The notes beneath the pieces were generated by a model. It saw nothing but the letters and a program-made list of their open reading frames with translations. It made no database searches and was not told the DNA's origin. A stretch of 64,000 nucleotides of DNA from Neodiprion pinetum (taxonomy: Eukaryota > Arthropoda > Insecta > Hymenoptera > Diprionidae), in NCBI RefSeq assembly GCF_021155775.2, contig NC_060234.1, positions 18,252,526 through 18,316,525 of the forward strand, read 5' to 3'. Position numbers and translations under genes: made by a program. Shown piece after piece: positions 1 to 10,959 of this stretch. Positions within the stretch are counted from its first letter, which is position 1; each line of letters starts with the position of its first letter.

Positions 1-809
1 TGATCAGAATATCTTAGATTTTTTTAGATTTTTATGCCATGATGTTTGAACGTGAGCAATCCAAAGAATATATGCGACTATCTTCGATATTGTTTGAGTT
101 TCAATGAAGTATAACTTGAAAACTAAAGATCAGATAAAAAAAGTTATCAGCACAGAGATGTCGGTTTCAAGTAAATTTTCAATCTGTAATATTTCAAAAA
201 TTCTGGAAGGATCCGAAGTTGATAAAAAATTGAAAAAAATTTAGTTCTTCCACGATTTCACGAAAACCGTGCTTTTTCCGGCTCAAAATTTCAGAGCATA
301 CATATGTGTTGATTTAGAAAATATGTGTAGTAATTTGATCATGGGCCCAGAGTTAGTTTCAAAGCTATAAATTAAGTTTTATGGCATTTTTCTAAGGCTA
401 ACATTATAAATATCATAACACATAAAAATAAAAGTATACGAGATTATAAATTAATGTCTACACTCTACAGCTATGTGTGATACGAGTCGATAACAATGTG
501 ACGTGACATGACAGTTTTTACAAAAATGACTCTTTTGACTTTCCAGAACCTTGACGACCTCCATATTTTTTTGAACATTGTGACATAAAACTTCAGTTAC
601 TATTGAAAGTTTTTCGACATTAACTTTTAATCTTCATGATTTATAGTTTTCGAGTTATACTTGATCGAGTTTTGGATATTGTTTTTCCGCACACATTTTA
701 TCAGCGACTTATGTTAAAATTTCTAAGAATCTTCGCATACGGAGAAGTAGTTTTACAATTAGGGATAAATAAGTAAATAAAAGAAGGACCAAAATGAAGC
801 AAAACTCAC
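1..809. other. Intron sequence at the left edge
   Basis: This AT-rich stretch lies 3' of the last visible wake coding exon on the minus strand. I found no minus-strand segment with coding character or a convincing acceptor, so it reads as the beginning of an intron whose next exon is outside the window. Confidence 0.6.
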
Positions 810-1419
810 GTTTTGTTGTGACGAACCTCTGTCTCTTGCAAACGAAATAACATCAATGAGCCATCTGGCTCCTTTCCATACAATATTAACTTGCGATTGT
901 AGATCCTGTAATTTGATTAATTTGTCCTTAGCCACACTCAACTCGGAAGAGCTGAAAGCTTCCCTATGATTATGCTGCGCCAAAGCAGTGTCAAGTTCTA
1001 GGATGCAGCTCAATCTTGAGTATCTGTTTATCACATCTTTTTGATAGGTAATTAGGTGCACCATTTCAAATACTTGGATAGGTAAAGATAGCAGATCTCC
1101 TCTCTTCAAAAGAATTTCTCTTGTCCCAGGTACAGAGCATGCAGTTTCCGCCGGCGGAACTGTTATCAGGAACGACACGTCCGATGTTAAGTCTATCACT
1201 TCAGCATCGTACAATCGATGATTCAGAGAATCTTCAACATTTATTTCCATATATCCAAACAGTCGTCTCGCCGTCGCAGAAACCAAATCCACGAATAGTT
1301 TTTGTTGTTCAGTCCCTTGGGTTTCGTTCGCTGCGTTCTCCTTTTCTTCGGTATCTTCAATGGCGGATTGCTCACTGGGCTGAATCCTGGTCATTTGTTT
1401 CAAGTAGTCCCATTCTTCC
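810..1419 (-). CDS. wake: wake/ANKFN1 coding exon 7 (last in window)
   Basis: Exon of the minus-strand ANKFN1/wide awake homologue. The acceptor CAG is at 1422-1420 and the donor GTGAGT at 809-804. The first base G completes the GC left by the previous exon, giving Ala, then EEWDYLKQM. It codes about 203 residues of the conserved C-terminal region, including an acidic Glu/Gln-rich linker and the stretch LFVDLVSATARRLFGYMEIN. It ends in phase 0 after SSQQN with no stop codon, so the protein continues beyond the window. The exact role of this region in the family is not something I can read from the sequence. Exon boundaries are predicted from splice consensus and frame, not from transcripts. 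Confidence 0.85.
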
Positions 1420-1701
1420 CTGCGGATAAAATTTTTGTAATACTATAGCAAAATTTTTTTTTATCATCTGAGCCATAATCTTTTTACAACAACTGTAATG
1501 TACGCATTGGACTTTGGGTGTTTCAGTTTCAGTGAAAATCTCCTATGTAGATAGGTAATAATGAAGTTTTGCCTGTTCAAGTTCTTAGTAATGTCGTTCA
1601 CGGGATTATTCTAAGTTAAAATTGGTTCAAAATTTTTCTGCATGTACAGAATTTGTTTGTATCAAAAGTGATTGATCGTGATTAATTCTAACTATACTTA
1701 C

Positions 1702-2081
1702 GCAGAGACATGAGGGTTGTCACGTATCTTGCAGTGAGGTAATACATTTGGAGTCTTGGATGGTACAACGACCTGAATCAAGTCAACGCTGCTCTGCATT
1801 TTTAGATATCCTAGGTACAAGCCTTTGGATAGCTTGATGCTGCTGACCTGATGATAGGTCATCTGATCCTGGATGCTGGCCATAAGAATATCAGCAACAC
1901 TGCTATCTTCGTGGGTGATCAGTTTTTTAGTAACTTTGCTAAGCGGCAGCCAACGGCTATTCAAAACAGACACCAGCTTTGGCGATTTAACGTAATTTAT
2001 AGTGGACAGAACCATGGTTCCTTGCACGTCTCTTATTGGTTTATGGTACAACTGACCCAAGTCTTGTATACAAAGAGCTGC
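1702..2081 (-). CDS. wake: wake/ANKFN1 coding exon 6
   Basis: Minus-strand exon between acceptor CAG (2084-2082) and donor GTAAGT (1701-1696). It enters in phase 0 with AALCIQDLGQLYHKP and leaves after GC of an Ala codon. The segments GLYLGYLKMQSS and VVVPSKTPNVLPHC are the most conserved parts of the ANKFN1/WAKE C-terminal half as I know it, which is the main reason for the family call. No stop or frameshift is visible. It follows exon 5 after a 2-kb intron that contains two small inverted-repeat elements. Confidence 0.9.
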
Positions 2082-2594
2082 CTGAAAAAAATTCCGTAGT
2101 TAGATAGGAATCATTACCACTCCGGCTTTATACGCACATGCATAAGAGTGCACAAATCATTGTTAATGAGTTAAAATTATCAATGATGACGTTCATTTGG
2201 ATCTCATGGGTGAAGATTGACCTATCACTTCAGGAATTCAAAGTACCTTTCACGAGTATACTTCCTTTTTTTTTTATTGGATCTTCAAATCCATTTCTTT
2301 TCCCGTACCAATTAGTGGTGTTTTGAAATTTTTTTGAACATTGAGGTAATAAACAGATACATTCGACACATATTTTCATTGCAAAAAACCTTTGGTTTTT
2401 CCAATTAAAATATAGCCAACTACGTGTTGATCCAAGCAAGCGTATAAAAACATGTTTCATTCATACAAATCCATTTTTCTTCGTATGTATTCTATGAAAG
2501 ATTTTTTTGTATATTTTTTGTCGGATTCCAGGGTCATTATTTTATGAAAAGACTCTATCTTCGTACTGGATTTAAATACGATTTAAATGCTGAG

Positions 2595-2877
2595 CTATAA
2601 TACAACTGGAGCTATCACTACATGGCTTTCAGCCGAGAAAGATGGCTCGGAGGTGAAGTACTGTCTCTTTCGCACTGTACAGTCTTTCTAAGAACTTGTG
2701 CACCCCTTTCGCACGTGTTTCCTTTTATAAATCAGTAGCATTACATTTTAGCTTAGACTGTCCCACGCATGAGCAGTATCCGGTAGAAAGAGACAGCACT
2801 TTACCTCCGAGCTATCTCTCTCAGCTGAAAACCCACCACCGCAGTGATATTTCCAGTTGTATTATAGTTAAGTGGAT
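2595..2877. mobile_element. MITE-like inverted-repeat element, about 280 bp
   Basis: The left end CTATAATACAACTGGAG and right end CCAGTTGTATTATAG are inverted copies. The similarity continues inward: a GAGGTGAAGTACTGTCTCTTTC-like block on the left is mirrored around 2788-2812 (GAAAGAGACAGCACTTTACC). Arms are roughly 100 bp with moderate divergence around a unique centre. There is no coding capacity. A TA-type target duplication is possible but not clear. Confidence 0.65.
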
Positions 2878-2969
2878 CTCAAGCACTGTCAATATCGACA
2901 ACGATTTTGAGCAAATTGGCGATGAAAACTGCCACCGCGGGTAGGGTAGCGCTACTTGTGCGACATCAG

Positions 2970-3358
2970 CACGGTCATTACATACAGGCCTTGAAACTCA
3001 TTGAAATTTGCGTGGTGGGGGAAATACGCTTACGCTGCAGTTTTTGTTTTTCGACGCTGCCGCTAGTTCGCACTGTCGTAAGGTAATGTTCGCAAACATA
3101 ACCTCTAAATTTCCCAAATTTTCCAAATGTACGTAAAAATGTTTTCAAGTATATCACTTAATACTTACCTCGAGAATTTTAGAAACAATATGATTTAATG
3201 GAGAATCTTTGTTGATACTGCCCTGCAATTTTTCTATCTTTTTCCCAAACAACCTTACTCTACCGTCCCGCCTCTAGCGGCCCCAACGGGAATTAAATGC
3301 TATTTCTTAAGCGTTCAGCCCCCACCACTAGAGTTTCCAGACCTGTATGTAGACCGTG
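2970..3358. mobile_element. MITE-like element with CACGGTC termini
   Basis: The left terminus CACGGTCATTACATACAGG and right terminus CCTGTATGTAGACCGTG are inverted copies, followed inward by a second shared block GTGGTGGGGG / CCCCCACCAC. The element is about 390 bp and non-coding. Single ends of the same type recur at about 21217-21262 and 23375-23425, so this is a dispersed family. The superfamily is unknown. Confidence 0.65.
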
Positions 3359-4064
3359 GATAGCAATATGACTAGCACGGACTATTCGCGGATTCTTATC
3401 ATGCCATCATTGCTATTCGTTTGCGGATGACCCAGTAGTGTCGTATTGCAATTTCAAACTCCGAATAGTGTAGATAATATAATACTTGCTCTTCTAATGT
3501 TGTACTTAATTATCACACTAAAGCTACAAATACAATGGGTACTAAAATGATAGGTACAATACTAAATGTATAATAATACTGAATCACAATATTGATGCAA
3601 TAAGTATCATTAGCTGCACAATTTTCCCGATACTGACAGCGTTTCAGATGGTATTTAATTTTTTAACAGTTTAATCCTGTAGCGATCTAATTCCGGAAAT
3701 AGTTGTCTTTAATCGAGAATACCTATTTTTCCGCTTAATTGAATCGACGTGCATAATTTTGGAATATTTTTTGTAAAAGGCTGATGTTTTTCCAATGAGA
3801 ACGTACAATGAAGAAAACTTCTCAACAAATAGCAGAGGACCGGCAAAATTGGTCGAACTGCGATGTCCAATCTGGAAAAATTTGTGTCGTTGGTGCATGA
3901 AAACGGGTGGATTGAAAAATCTATAAAAATATCAAAGTATACTGTCATAAAGTACTGCGTATTCCTTACGCTACAGATCAATCAGTGACCATGAGGTCCA
4001 AACGCACATTATAATTTAGAATTTTGACACGATATCGAAGTTAGCATGGTGACTAATGACTTAC

Positions 4065-4504
4065 TTGCATTTGAGCAGCAGCCTGGAGCAATTTGATCCT
4101 AAAATGAATGGTTGAACTGCTATGACTTTTTTCCATGTCTTGTCTCAAAGACTTGACATCGTCCCAAGTACAAGCGACTTTCATGAGCCAGTGAAAATCG
4201 TTGTAAATACAGCTGGGATAGGTTTCGTCGATTTCGATAACCGGCAAGAAGTCCTCATTGGTGACTAGCACCTTATCTTCATGATACAACAAACACGCCA
4301 AGTAAACGCCCCTTCTCAAATTTTTCTGAAACTTACTCGTAGCTGTAAACAGTTGTTTGATAGTCGTCTTTTTCCTGTGATTTCTTCGCTGTACGGCCGG
4401 TGTTTCCTGCGTGTATTCTGGTCGCCTGATATCCGTAAATAACGTATCCAATTGCTGAAGGCGACCAGCGAAACGCGGCAAGCGGCCATCAATGTCTCTC
4501 CAGC
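4065..4504 (-). CDS. wake: wake/ANKFN1 coding exon 5
   Basis: Minus-strand exon between acceptor CAG (4507-4505) and donor GTAAGT (4064-4059). Its first two bases (GC) complete the Ser codon begun in exon 4, giving PSSWRDIDGRLPRFAGRLQQ across the junction. It codes about 146 residues, including the basic stretch RRNHRKKTTIKQLF, then FQKNLRRGVYLACLLYHEDK and VTNEDFLPVIEIDETYPS. These are hallmark conserved blocks of the ANKFN1/WAKE family just after the FN3 domain. It ends in phase 0 at QMQ. The intron to exon 4 is only 94 bases. Confidence 0.93.
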
Positions 4505-4598
4505 CTGAAATAAATTAAGTTTTTCAAAAATCCAGTTATTCGTTCACGGGGTGAGAAGTGTTAGTATTTAGCAAGCAGCCATCGTAATCGGTACTCAC

Positions 4599-5234
4599 TA
4601 CTTGGGGTAACGTGGGCAGGGGTGGACGGTCTAAACCTGCTGTAACCTTTCAGATTACCCGCGGCAGCTCTGAAATAGTATCTTTGCCCTTGCGTGAGAT
4701 CGTCGACTCTGCACTCCCGTTGCTTCATGTCCAAAACTTCCCTGTCTCCGCATATGATGGAAAAATCTTCCCTGACGCTCCACTGTACCTTGAATTTAGT
4801 ACAGATTGGAGAATCGTGAGAATCCGGCTCCTGAAATCTGACCGTTACGGAAGTTGTTCCAGTAACATCAACTGCCACCAGAAACGGCATATCTGGCGGA
4901 CCTGGAATGCAAAATCGATCATTGAGATTGAATTTGCGTACTTTTTTGATGAAAGTAAACAAAGCGGTGATCATCTTACGGGCTTGATCAAATCCTAGCA
5001 ACATTTTTCTCAATGCTCTGGCTCTCCTCTCCCACAGCGCAAGTTGCTTATCTTCGGCGTTACCTCCGCATCCTGTCAAATTATTCTGCGGTGTCGAGAA
5101 ACTCGCTCTGTGACTTGGTGGCTCCAGAAGTGTAGTTCCCATACTAGTCGAACTGCCACCAAGCTCTTGGACTCTGTGCTCAGCCTCGGAAAGTAGGGAT
5201 GCCAAATGACTGCCAAGCGACTCTGGCGATTTGA
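4599..5234 (-). CDS. wake: wake/ANKFN1 coding exon 4, fibronectin type III domain
   Basis: Minus-strand exon with acceptor TAG (5237-5235) preceded by a T-rich tract and donor GTGAGT (4598-4593). The entering TC joins the T of exon 3 to make Phe (NQF|KSPESLGSHL), so exons 3 and 4 are adjacent despite the 23.5-kb intron. The first 110 residues are helical and charged (SEAEHRVQEL; LWERRARALRKMLLGFDQA). A fibronectin type III domain of about 100 residues follows, from PGPPDMPFLVAVDV to the family-typical GQRYYFRAAAGNLKGYS and PSTPAHVTPSS. In the predicted protein the domain is near residues 566-665. FN3 domains are protein-interaction modules; the binding partner is not readable here. Confidence 0.94.
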
Positions 5235-5695
5235 CTAAAAATACAGAGTTCATGGTCTTACATAAATGGATGATCGATCTTTGTAAGGAAAGTCCCTACA
5301 GAAAGGCCTTTTTTTCTCTATCTCTCTACCCAAAATGGTTGCTTCATTTCGGTTGTGTACCAATTTTTCTATTATATTCTTTGGCATTAAGTAGCATGAA
5401 AGCTGGAAATGATTATACAGCCAAAATTTTGATTTATTGCCAGTGTTTGACTCGTCTATCAAGTATTTTATAAATATTTTCTTTCGTAACAGTGGCCATG
5501 TGTACAGTTGACTTCCGTTATGCTACATTACAAAGTTGTAAATCTGAGGCTGTTTTTCTTATTTTCAAAAAAGTTCGCTTTTTAAAAATTTTATTCATCT
5601 TGAGTAACCCAGTCATACTTTCAGATGAATGCCTTCTGCTTCCGGTATTAACTCAAGATCTGAATGTGCTGTAATACATGAGATTCGGGTACGTT

Positions 5696-5866
5696 ACGTT
5701 GATGTAACCATGGATATTTAGGGCAAACCATTTGCAACGTTGAGATTATCTGAACTTCAGTTAACCGTATAAGAAAATAAAACATACGCTCATATTACGC
5801 AAAGTAGACTTTTTCAAAGTTAGTCCAAAGTTGTAAAATAGTGAGTTTTTTCCAACTTTAACCTCG
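5696..5866. repeat. Degenerate copy of the GTTAGTAACGTTA MITE family
   Basis: It resembles the copies at 10757, 47812 and 48186: an AACGTT-type left end, an internal AACCGTATAAGAAAATAAAAC and TGCTCAT-like centre, and a TTTAACCTC right end. It is diverged, so assignment is by internal order of words rather than clean terminal repeats. Confidence 0.35.
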
Positions 5867-6291
5867 TTTTAATACTTCATACCGGTGGTTCATTCTCTAT
5901 TTTAAATGAATATCAGGACACAATCTGAAAAGGATAACTTCTTCCCTTTCGGAAAAAATCCTCAACTTGAGTGTAAATTCCCACCTTATTTTTTTTTTTT
6001 TTTTTTTTCAAGTGAAATTAACGTTATCTATGAGTTGGGGGTACGAATTTACATCGATGTTGCGTTTTTTCCGTGAGGATTACCTTACAAGATTTCAAAT
6101 ATTTATAGGTACTCTGGACACTGACAAATTTTCTTCAACAGCTTATTTACCTCAATAAGGTGAATGGTAGTAAACAGAAAATGATGCAGTTACCACCCAT
6201 TTTTCATTGGGAGATTTCGTTTTTGCAAATAGAAAAATCACTTTAGTAGACAATTTGGTATGAGGCTGAGTTAAGTTTCTTTCACTGCGAT

Positions 6292-6421
6292 GAATGACGG
6301 AGCAATTATCTATATTGCGTCTGCTATACCTGTTATAATTGACCCTGACGTGTCTTACACATTATGTTGCGTGTATAATGGAGTAAGATCGTAAGCGCCA
6401 TTATACAAAAGTCCGTCATTC
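6292..6421. repeat. Short element with GAATGACGGA inverted ends
   Basis: GAATGACGGA at 6292-6301 is mirrored by TCCGTCATTC at 6412-6421, giving a 130-bp interval with 10-bp perfect terminal inverted repeats. It may be a small MITE. With only 10 matching bases, chance cannot be excluded. Confidence 0.35.
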
Positions 6422-7849
6422 GAAAAGTTGAAAGGTCGTCAAATTATTTTGTGCTTGTATTTACGCGAGAAACATAGAAATCAGTTCAAAAACATTCAAA
6501 TTGAATAATCGATAAGTTAGAAGCAAAAGGCCGTATGTGGATGTACACGGCTTTTGGTATTCAAAGGATGACCTAAAAAAAATAGTAACGTAAGGGTGGA
6601 ATATCGGGTCTGTCCATATCTGTATACAACTTCCTACTTTTAATTTCTCAACTTGATAATTCTGAGCAAATATTTTGTTCTCTTTATTTTTTTGAAGCAA
6701 ATGGTAAAAAAATAGAAGTCATTAGGTATCGCATGTTTAGGCAAAACCGCGTTTTTGGGATTTCTGATCTTATTTCACTTGACACACGGATGTCTTGTGG
6801 GTTTGGTTTTTAAATATCAGTTAGTCAGGTTGTCGGTAAAATATATTAATTGTTTCCAAGGAGTAAATTATCTTCATAATGCAATGAGAAATGCAAACGT
6901 TGGTATAATGTATCGCATTTATTGTTAAACAGACACGAGTTGGCGAGCTGGGTATTAATTGCACGAGTGTGTATTATTACCGAAGTGAAACGTGGAGCTA
7001 TAAACAATTGATATTCACACCACGTGGAAGGCAACTAGCAAAATATTTTAACGAGTGAGACATGCAGTGAGTTGTTATTTTCGTTCATTACTAATTAAAA
7101 TGGTGATGAAACAGGATAAAATTAGCTGGGTACAGGTAAAAGAGGATTACTGTGAAGAGTTACCCTTGACATTTAATTCATGAAAATTTATCTCGCTGTT
7201 GGTGATAAATGTTGTGTTGATGTAAAGTTTTGCCAAGCAACTCGCCAGCATCATCTTGAAAACTGCGTTCGCTTGGGATCAAATTTCTTAACTATTACAT
7301 TCTGGGGCGATGCCGCTCGATCAGCTCACACTCAAAATCATTGACCACTCATAATCATTTTGGTATTATGGTTATCGATTTGCTCGACGGCACTAAAAAG
7401 TTGGAGATAATGTGTTTCCAATTGAAACATAATTGATATCGTTTCATTCACTTCGTTGCTGGCTGGGTAATTAAAAAATCTTTTTTTTATTGCAACAAAT
7501 GATGAGCTAGGTAAGGAACGGTGTAAAAAGAATTCAACATACAAATCGCGTTTAATCAATACGATAATTATGATGTTTTATAATCGGCACTAAAGTTATG
7601 CCATAAAAACATAGCGTGTAATGAAAGATCGTTGAACTTGTTTGGCAAGGAAAACCGCTGGGATAGGTATTCCTTTTTTTGTTCGTCCTCGTTGTGTCGA
7701 TTGATTGAAATCTTTTTTTCAGTTCCTTCGACCTCGACTTCGCATTCCCGTTTCATTTCCAACTCTTCTTGCAGATGTCATCAAACTCGATATTTCGCTG
7801 AACTTTCCTCTCGTTTATAGAATGCGCATAATCTTATAACCGGATAACG

Positions 7850-8143
7850 CGTTCCGCGGGTAAACTTTTCACTTTCGATCATTGGACATGGCGTAGGAAA
7901 AACTCGCCGTCGGTTATCACACTTTAAAAGAACTTGACAAAATATCAGAGACGCAAACGAACGTTGACATTACCGCGAGTCGAGTAGCAAGTTGCCGCTG
8001 GCAACCGGGCAGAACAGGCCGAGAGCTAAGCAAAGCCAGTGACTGTCAGACGGACGGGCGACTGACTGAGAAAGGAACAAATCATGAAGTACCTAGTGGT
8101 TACCGTCTTTACACGTATTTACGTATACTATACGCTTTCGCAG
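7850..8143. promoter_or_regulatory. GC-richer block in intron 3, possible alternative promoter
   Basis: A local rise in GC and CpG in an AT-rich intron (for example CGCGAGTCGAGTAG, GTTGCCGCTGGCAACC). On the minus strand it contains CTCAGTCAGTCGCC, which resembles an insect initiator. On the plus strand an ATG at 8084 opens 20 codons ending exactly at a good donor (CAG|GTGAGC, exon end 8143). Either could mark a start site, for a short FN3-only wake isoform or for a nested plus-strand transcript. No TATA box stands out. Confidence 0.25.
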
Positions 8144-10103
8144 GTGAGCGTAAGACTGTGTAGAAGTATAACATGTTTGCAGGCGTGTAAGTCGGCACCA
8201 ATAAACCGAGTTGCGACTATACTCCGCGTTGATGTGGCCGCGCGGGTTTCTGGTCACATGGCGCATGTAAGTGCTTCTCGAAGGTACGTATACACGTATC
8301 CTCGACATATAGGTATAGGTATGAGGTTCAATCCGTTCAACGTTGTGGAACATGCTCTGCGTTGAAATTGAGCACATCGTTGTCCGTAATGAAAACGCAA
8401 TACTAAAAGAAATCCGTCCATTTTTTTGCCACTTTCCATTTCAATATTTAGAACTATTGTGTACGGCTTGTCGGGATGTCGACAAACTTTTTCGGTAAGA
8501 CGATGGGCGCAGGTAATATAGTTTTCGTGTGATACAGCGTGTCCCATAATTCGTGGATAGTAAGTTTGCTTAGCGGTGTTGTAGTCAAAAAATTAATTGA
8601 CGAAATATGCGACAAAGCTGTACATCCGCTCATTTAGGGTATTATACATTTTCCTTTGCTTCTGATTTACTCGAAATATAAAAATCGGGTGTTTTCAGCT
8701 CTCTAATTACACATATGAACGTAAAATTTAGGCATTTAAAATGGTAGATGTGATATGACTGATAATATAGCAAGAAGTTATTTCGTGCGTTGAAAATAAT
8801 GTGCAATGCAATATTACCTTAACCTGTTTTACCGACCAGCATAGGTGGCGCTTTATAAAGAAAGCTAATCTAGGTTCTCTGTATTCCCTGTTTAATTTTC
8901 AGCTTTCTTCTACGCGCTCATGTTGTAACAAGCTCATGTATTTTTTCTTCTTCGGTTTACTACTTAATAAACCGTATGCTTATATCAAGACCCTCAACAG
9001 ATTTGGATGAAACTTTGGTAACACGGGGGGATTTTGAGAACACGAAATGCAAAGATTCATCGTAGCGGATCCAAAGACTTAGCAATATTGAAATTCTGGA
9101 CCAAGTTCTACTGAAATGAAATAGTTTCTTTTGTATTCTATTTTTGTCTGCTATTTTGAATTCCTGAATTTAAAGTTTAGATTATTGACTGACTTGAGAA
9201 AACAACAAGATTTTTAAACTTTTAGTCAATCAGACGTTATGATAAAAATATGGGTCCCTGATGTGTGAATGGTTAGTTTCGTTGCATTATACCTATTGGG
9301 AATGAATGCATGGCTAAGTAATACGGCTCTGAGAACTTGAATACCAATAGATGGTTTTAGGTCAATTATGTAAATAGAAAAGCACAGAAAATTTAGTGCT
9401 TGTAAGGCTTTAGTTTTGTCTCGTAGAATAAATAGACTGGAAAAAAAGGTGCAAGATGTCTTTTAAAATTAAATACGGCCAATTTAAAGTAGTTAATTTT
9501 TTTGCCACCAGTTGTTGCTACACCGGATTTTCATTCCTAATCGCTTCGTCAATATGCGCAATTGTGAAATAATTTCATCTGCATAACGCATTCTCGACCA
9601 CAGTTTCAAGTACCTCGCTTGAACACCAGATTGTGAAGTAATAGATTATAATTTTTACAAAGTTTCTCCACCTGCAGGTGTTACGCCCCTGGGATTGTTC
9701 TCTTGGGCGCGAAACTTACACACTAGAGTTTCTTAGTTAGGGTAAAAATACTCTACCAATCCGAATGGCCACTTTCAAATTGATTAGCCCTAACCTCGCT
9801 TATGCAGATACTATTTGTATTCTCGGGTTGGCATACAAGCGTCCTTTGTTGGTTGTATTAGTATTCTCTTATTATTGTTCGCCATTTAAAACGGCTGCTA
9901 CTCGTACGTCCTTGACCCTCTTATTCTGCCAAAGGATAAACTAGCTTTTACCGAAAACACCTGATGACTGCCAATAAATTTTCTGCATGCTGAGATTAGC
10001 GTCATAATATGCAAATTGAGTGCTAAACGACAACATAAATTCAGTTGAAAAATTTGAGGCGTAACACCACTGTAGAAACAAAAGAATAGCGCATTTTTGG
10101 TCA

Positions 10104-10690
10104 CTTTTTTTAGGTGGAAGATAAGGTAATAAGATAATAATATTTAAGGAAGTTATTATAGGCATATATTTAAGTAGAATGCAAAAAATTATTATGAACA
10201 AATATTAAAAAATGGCGACACTGAAACCATTTTCGCGAGACATGTTGAATTCTGCGGTACGCTATGTGACTGGTGCAAATTTGAAATCGAGAAAAAAGAA
10301 AAAAACTACGTAATCTACATGTCTATAGCTAGAGAAATGCGTAGGGAATTTTGAAAATATTAATTTTTGTGTAATTGGCGGGTATTTGAGTGAAAATTTT
10401 CAATTTTCGACTTAAAAACGTGCACTTATTTGTTAACAAATAATGCTTAAATTCACTTATCGAAAATCCCCTACGCATTTCTGTAGCGATTAATACGTAG
10501 ATTAAGTGATAATTTTCCTCATTCAAATTTGCACCAATTATACTGCGTGCCGCATGTCTCGCGAGAATGGCTCCAATGTCACTATTTTTTTAATATTTGT
10601 TGATAATAGTTTGTATTATACTTAAATATGTGCCCAATAACTTCCTCAAATATCATCTCATTATCTTTTCGTCTATGTAGAAAAAAAAGG
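10104..10690. mobile_element. Fold-back element, about 590 bp
   Basis: The left arm (AAGATAAGGTAATAAGATAA, then TTTTCGCGAGACATG and CTACGTAATCTACATG) is mirrored by the right arm (CATGTCTCGCGAGAATGG, CTTCCTCAAATATCATCTC). The centre is near 10395. The arms have clearly diverged, so the insertion is old. No coding sequence is present. Confidence 0.6.
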
Positions 10691-10756
10691 TGTATTTTAC
10701 CCAGTCAAGAATTTGCAAATGATGAACTAAACGGCAACGTTGTCATACGATCATTT

Positions 10757-10959
10757 TGAAGTTAGTAACGTTATGGTAACCATTGATGCTGAAGAAAAAC
10801 CGTTATTTTGCGATTTTTGAACTGTTTGAAATTCAGTAAACCGTAATAAAACAATATATACTCGTATTTTGCAATCTTAGTTCCTTCAAAATCATTGTAC
10901 ACCTAAGAAAATAGTGATTTTCTCCCAATGTTCCGTGACGGTAACGTTGCTAACTTCAA
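10757..10959. mobile_element. MITE of the GTTAGTAACGTTA family, copy 1
   Basis: Inverted ends TGAAGTTAGTAACGTTA and TAACGTTGCTAACTTCA bound about 200 bp. Related copies are at 47343, 47812 and 48186, and a worn copy near 5.7 kb. Shared internal words (ATTCAGTAAACCGTAATAAA) show these are true copies, not chance palindromes. Confidence 0.7.

Larger units (their letters stand above)
2082..4064 (-). other. wake: Intron 5 of wake
   Basis: About 2 kb between exons 5 and 6. It holds two MITE-like elements (2595-2877 and 2970-3358) and otherwise AT-rich sequence with no coding signal that I can support. Confidence 0.7.

Noticed and set aside
8093..8547. Overlapping 93-97-codon open frames on both strands
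   Set aside because: Mutually overlapping antisense frames in a GC-richer block. None has a motif.
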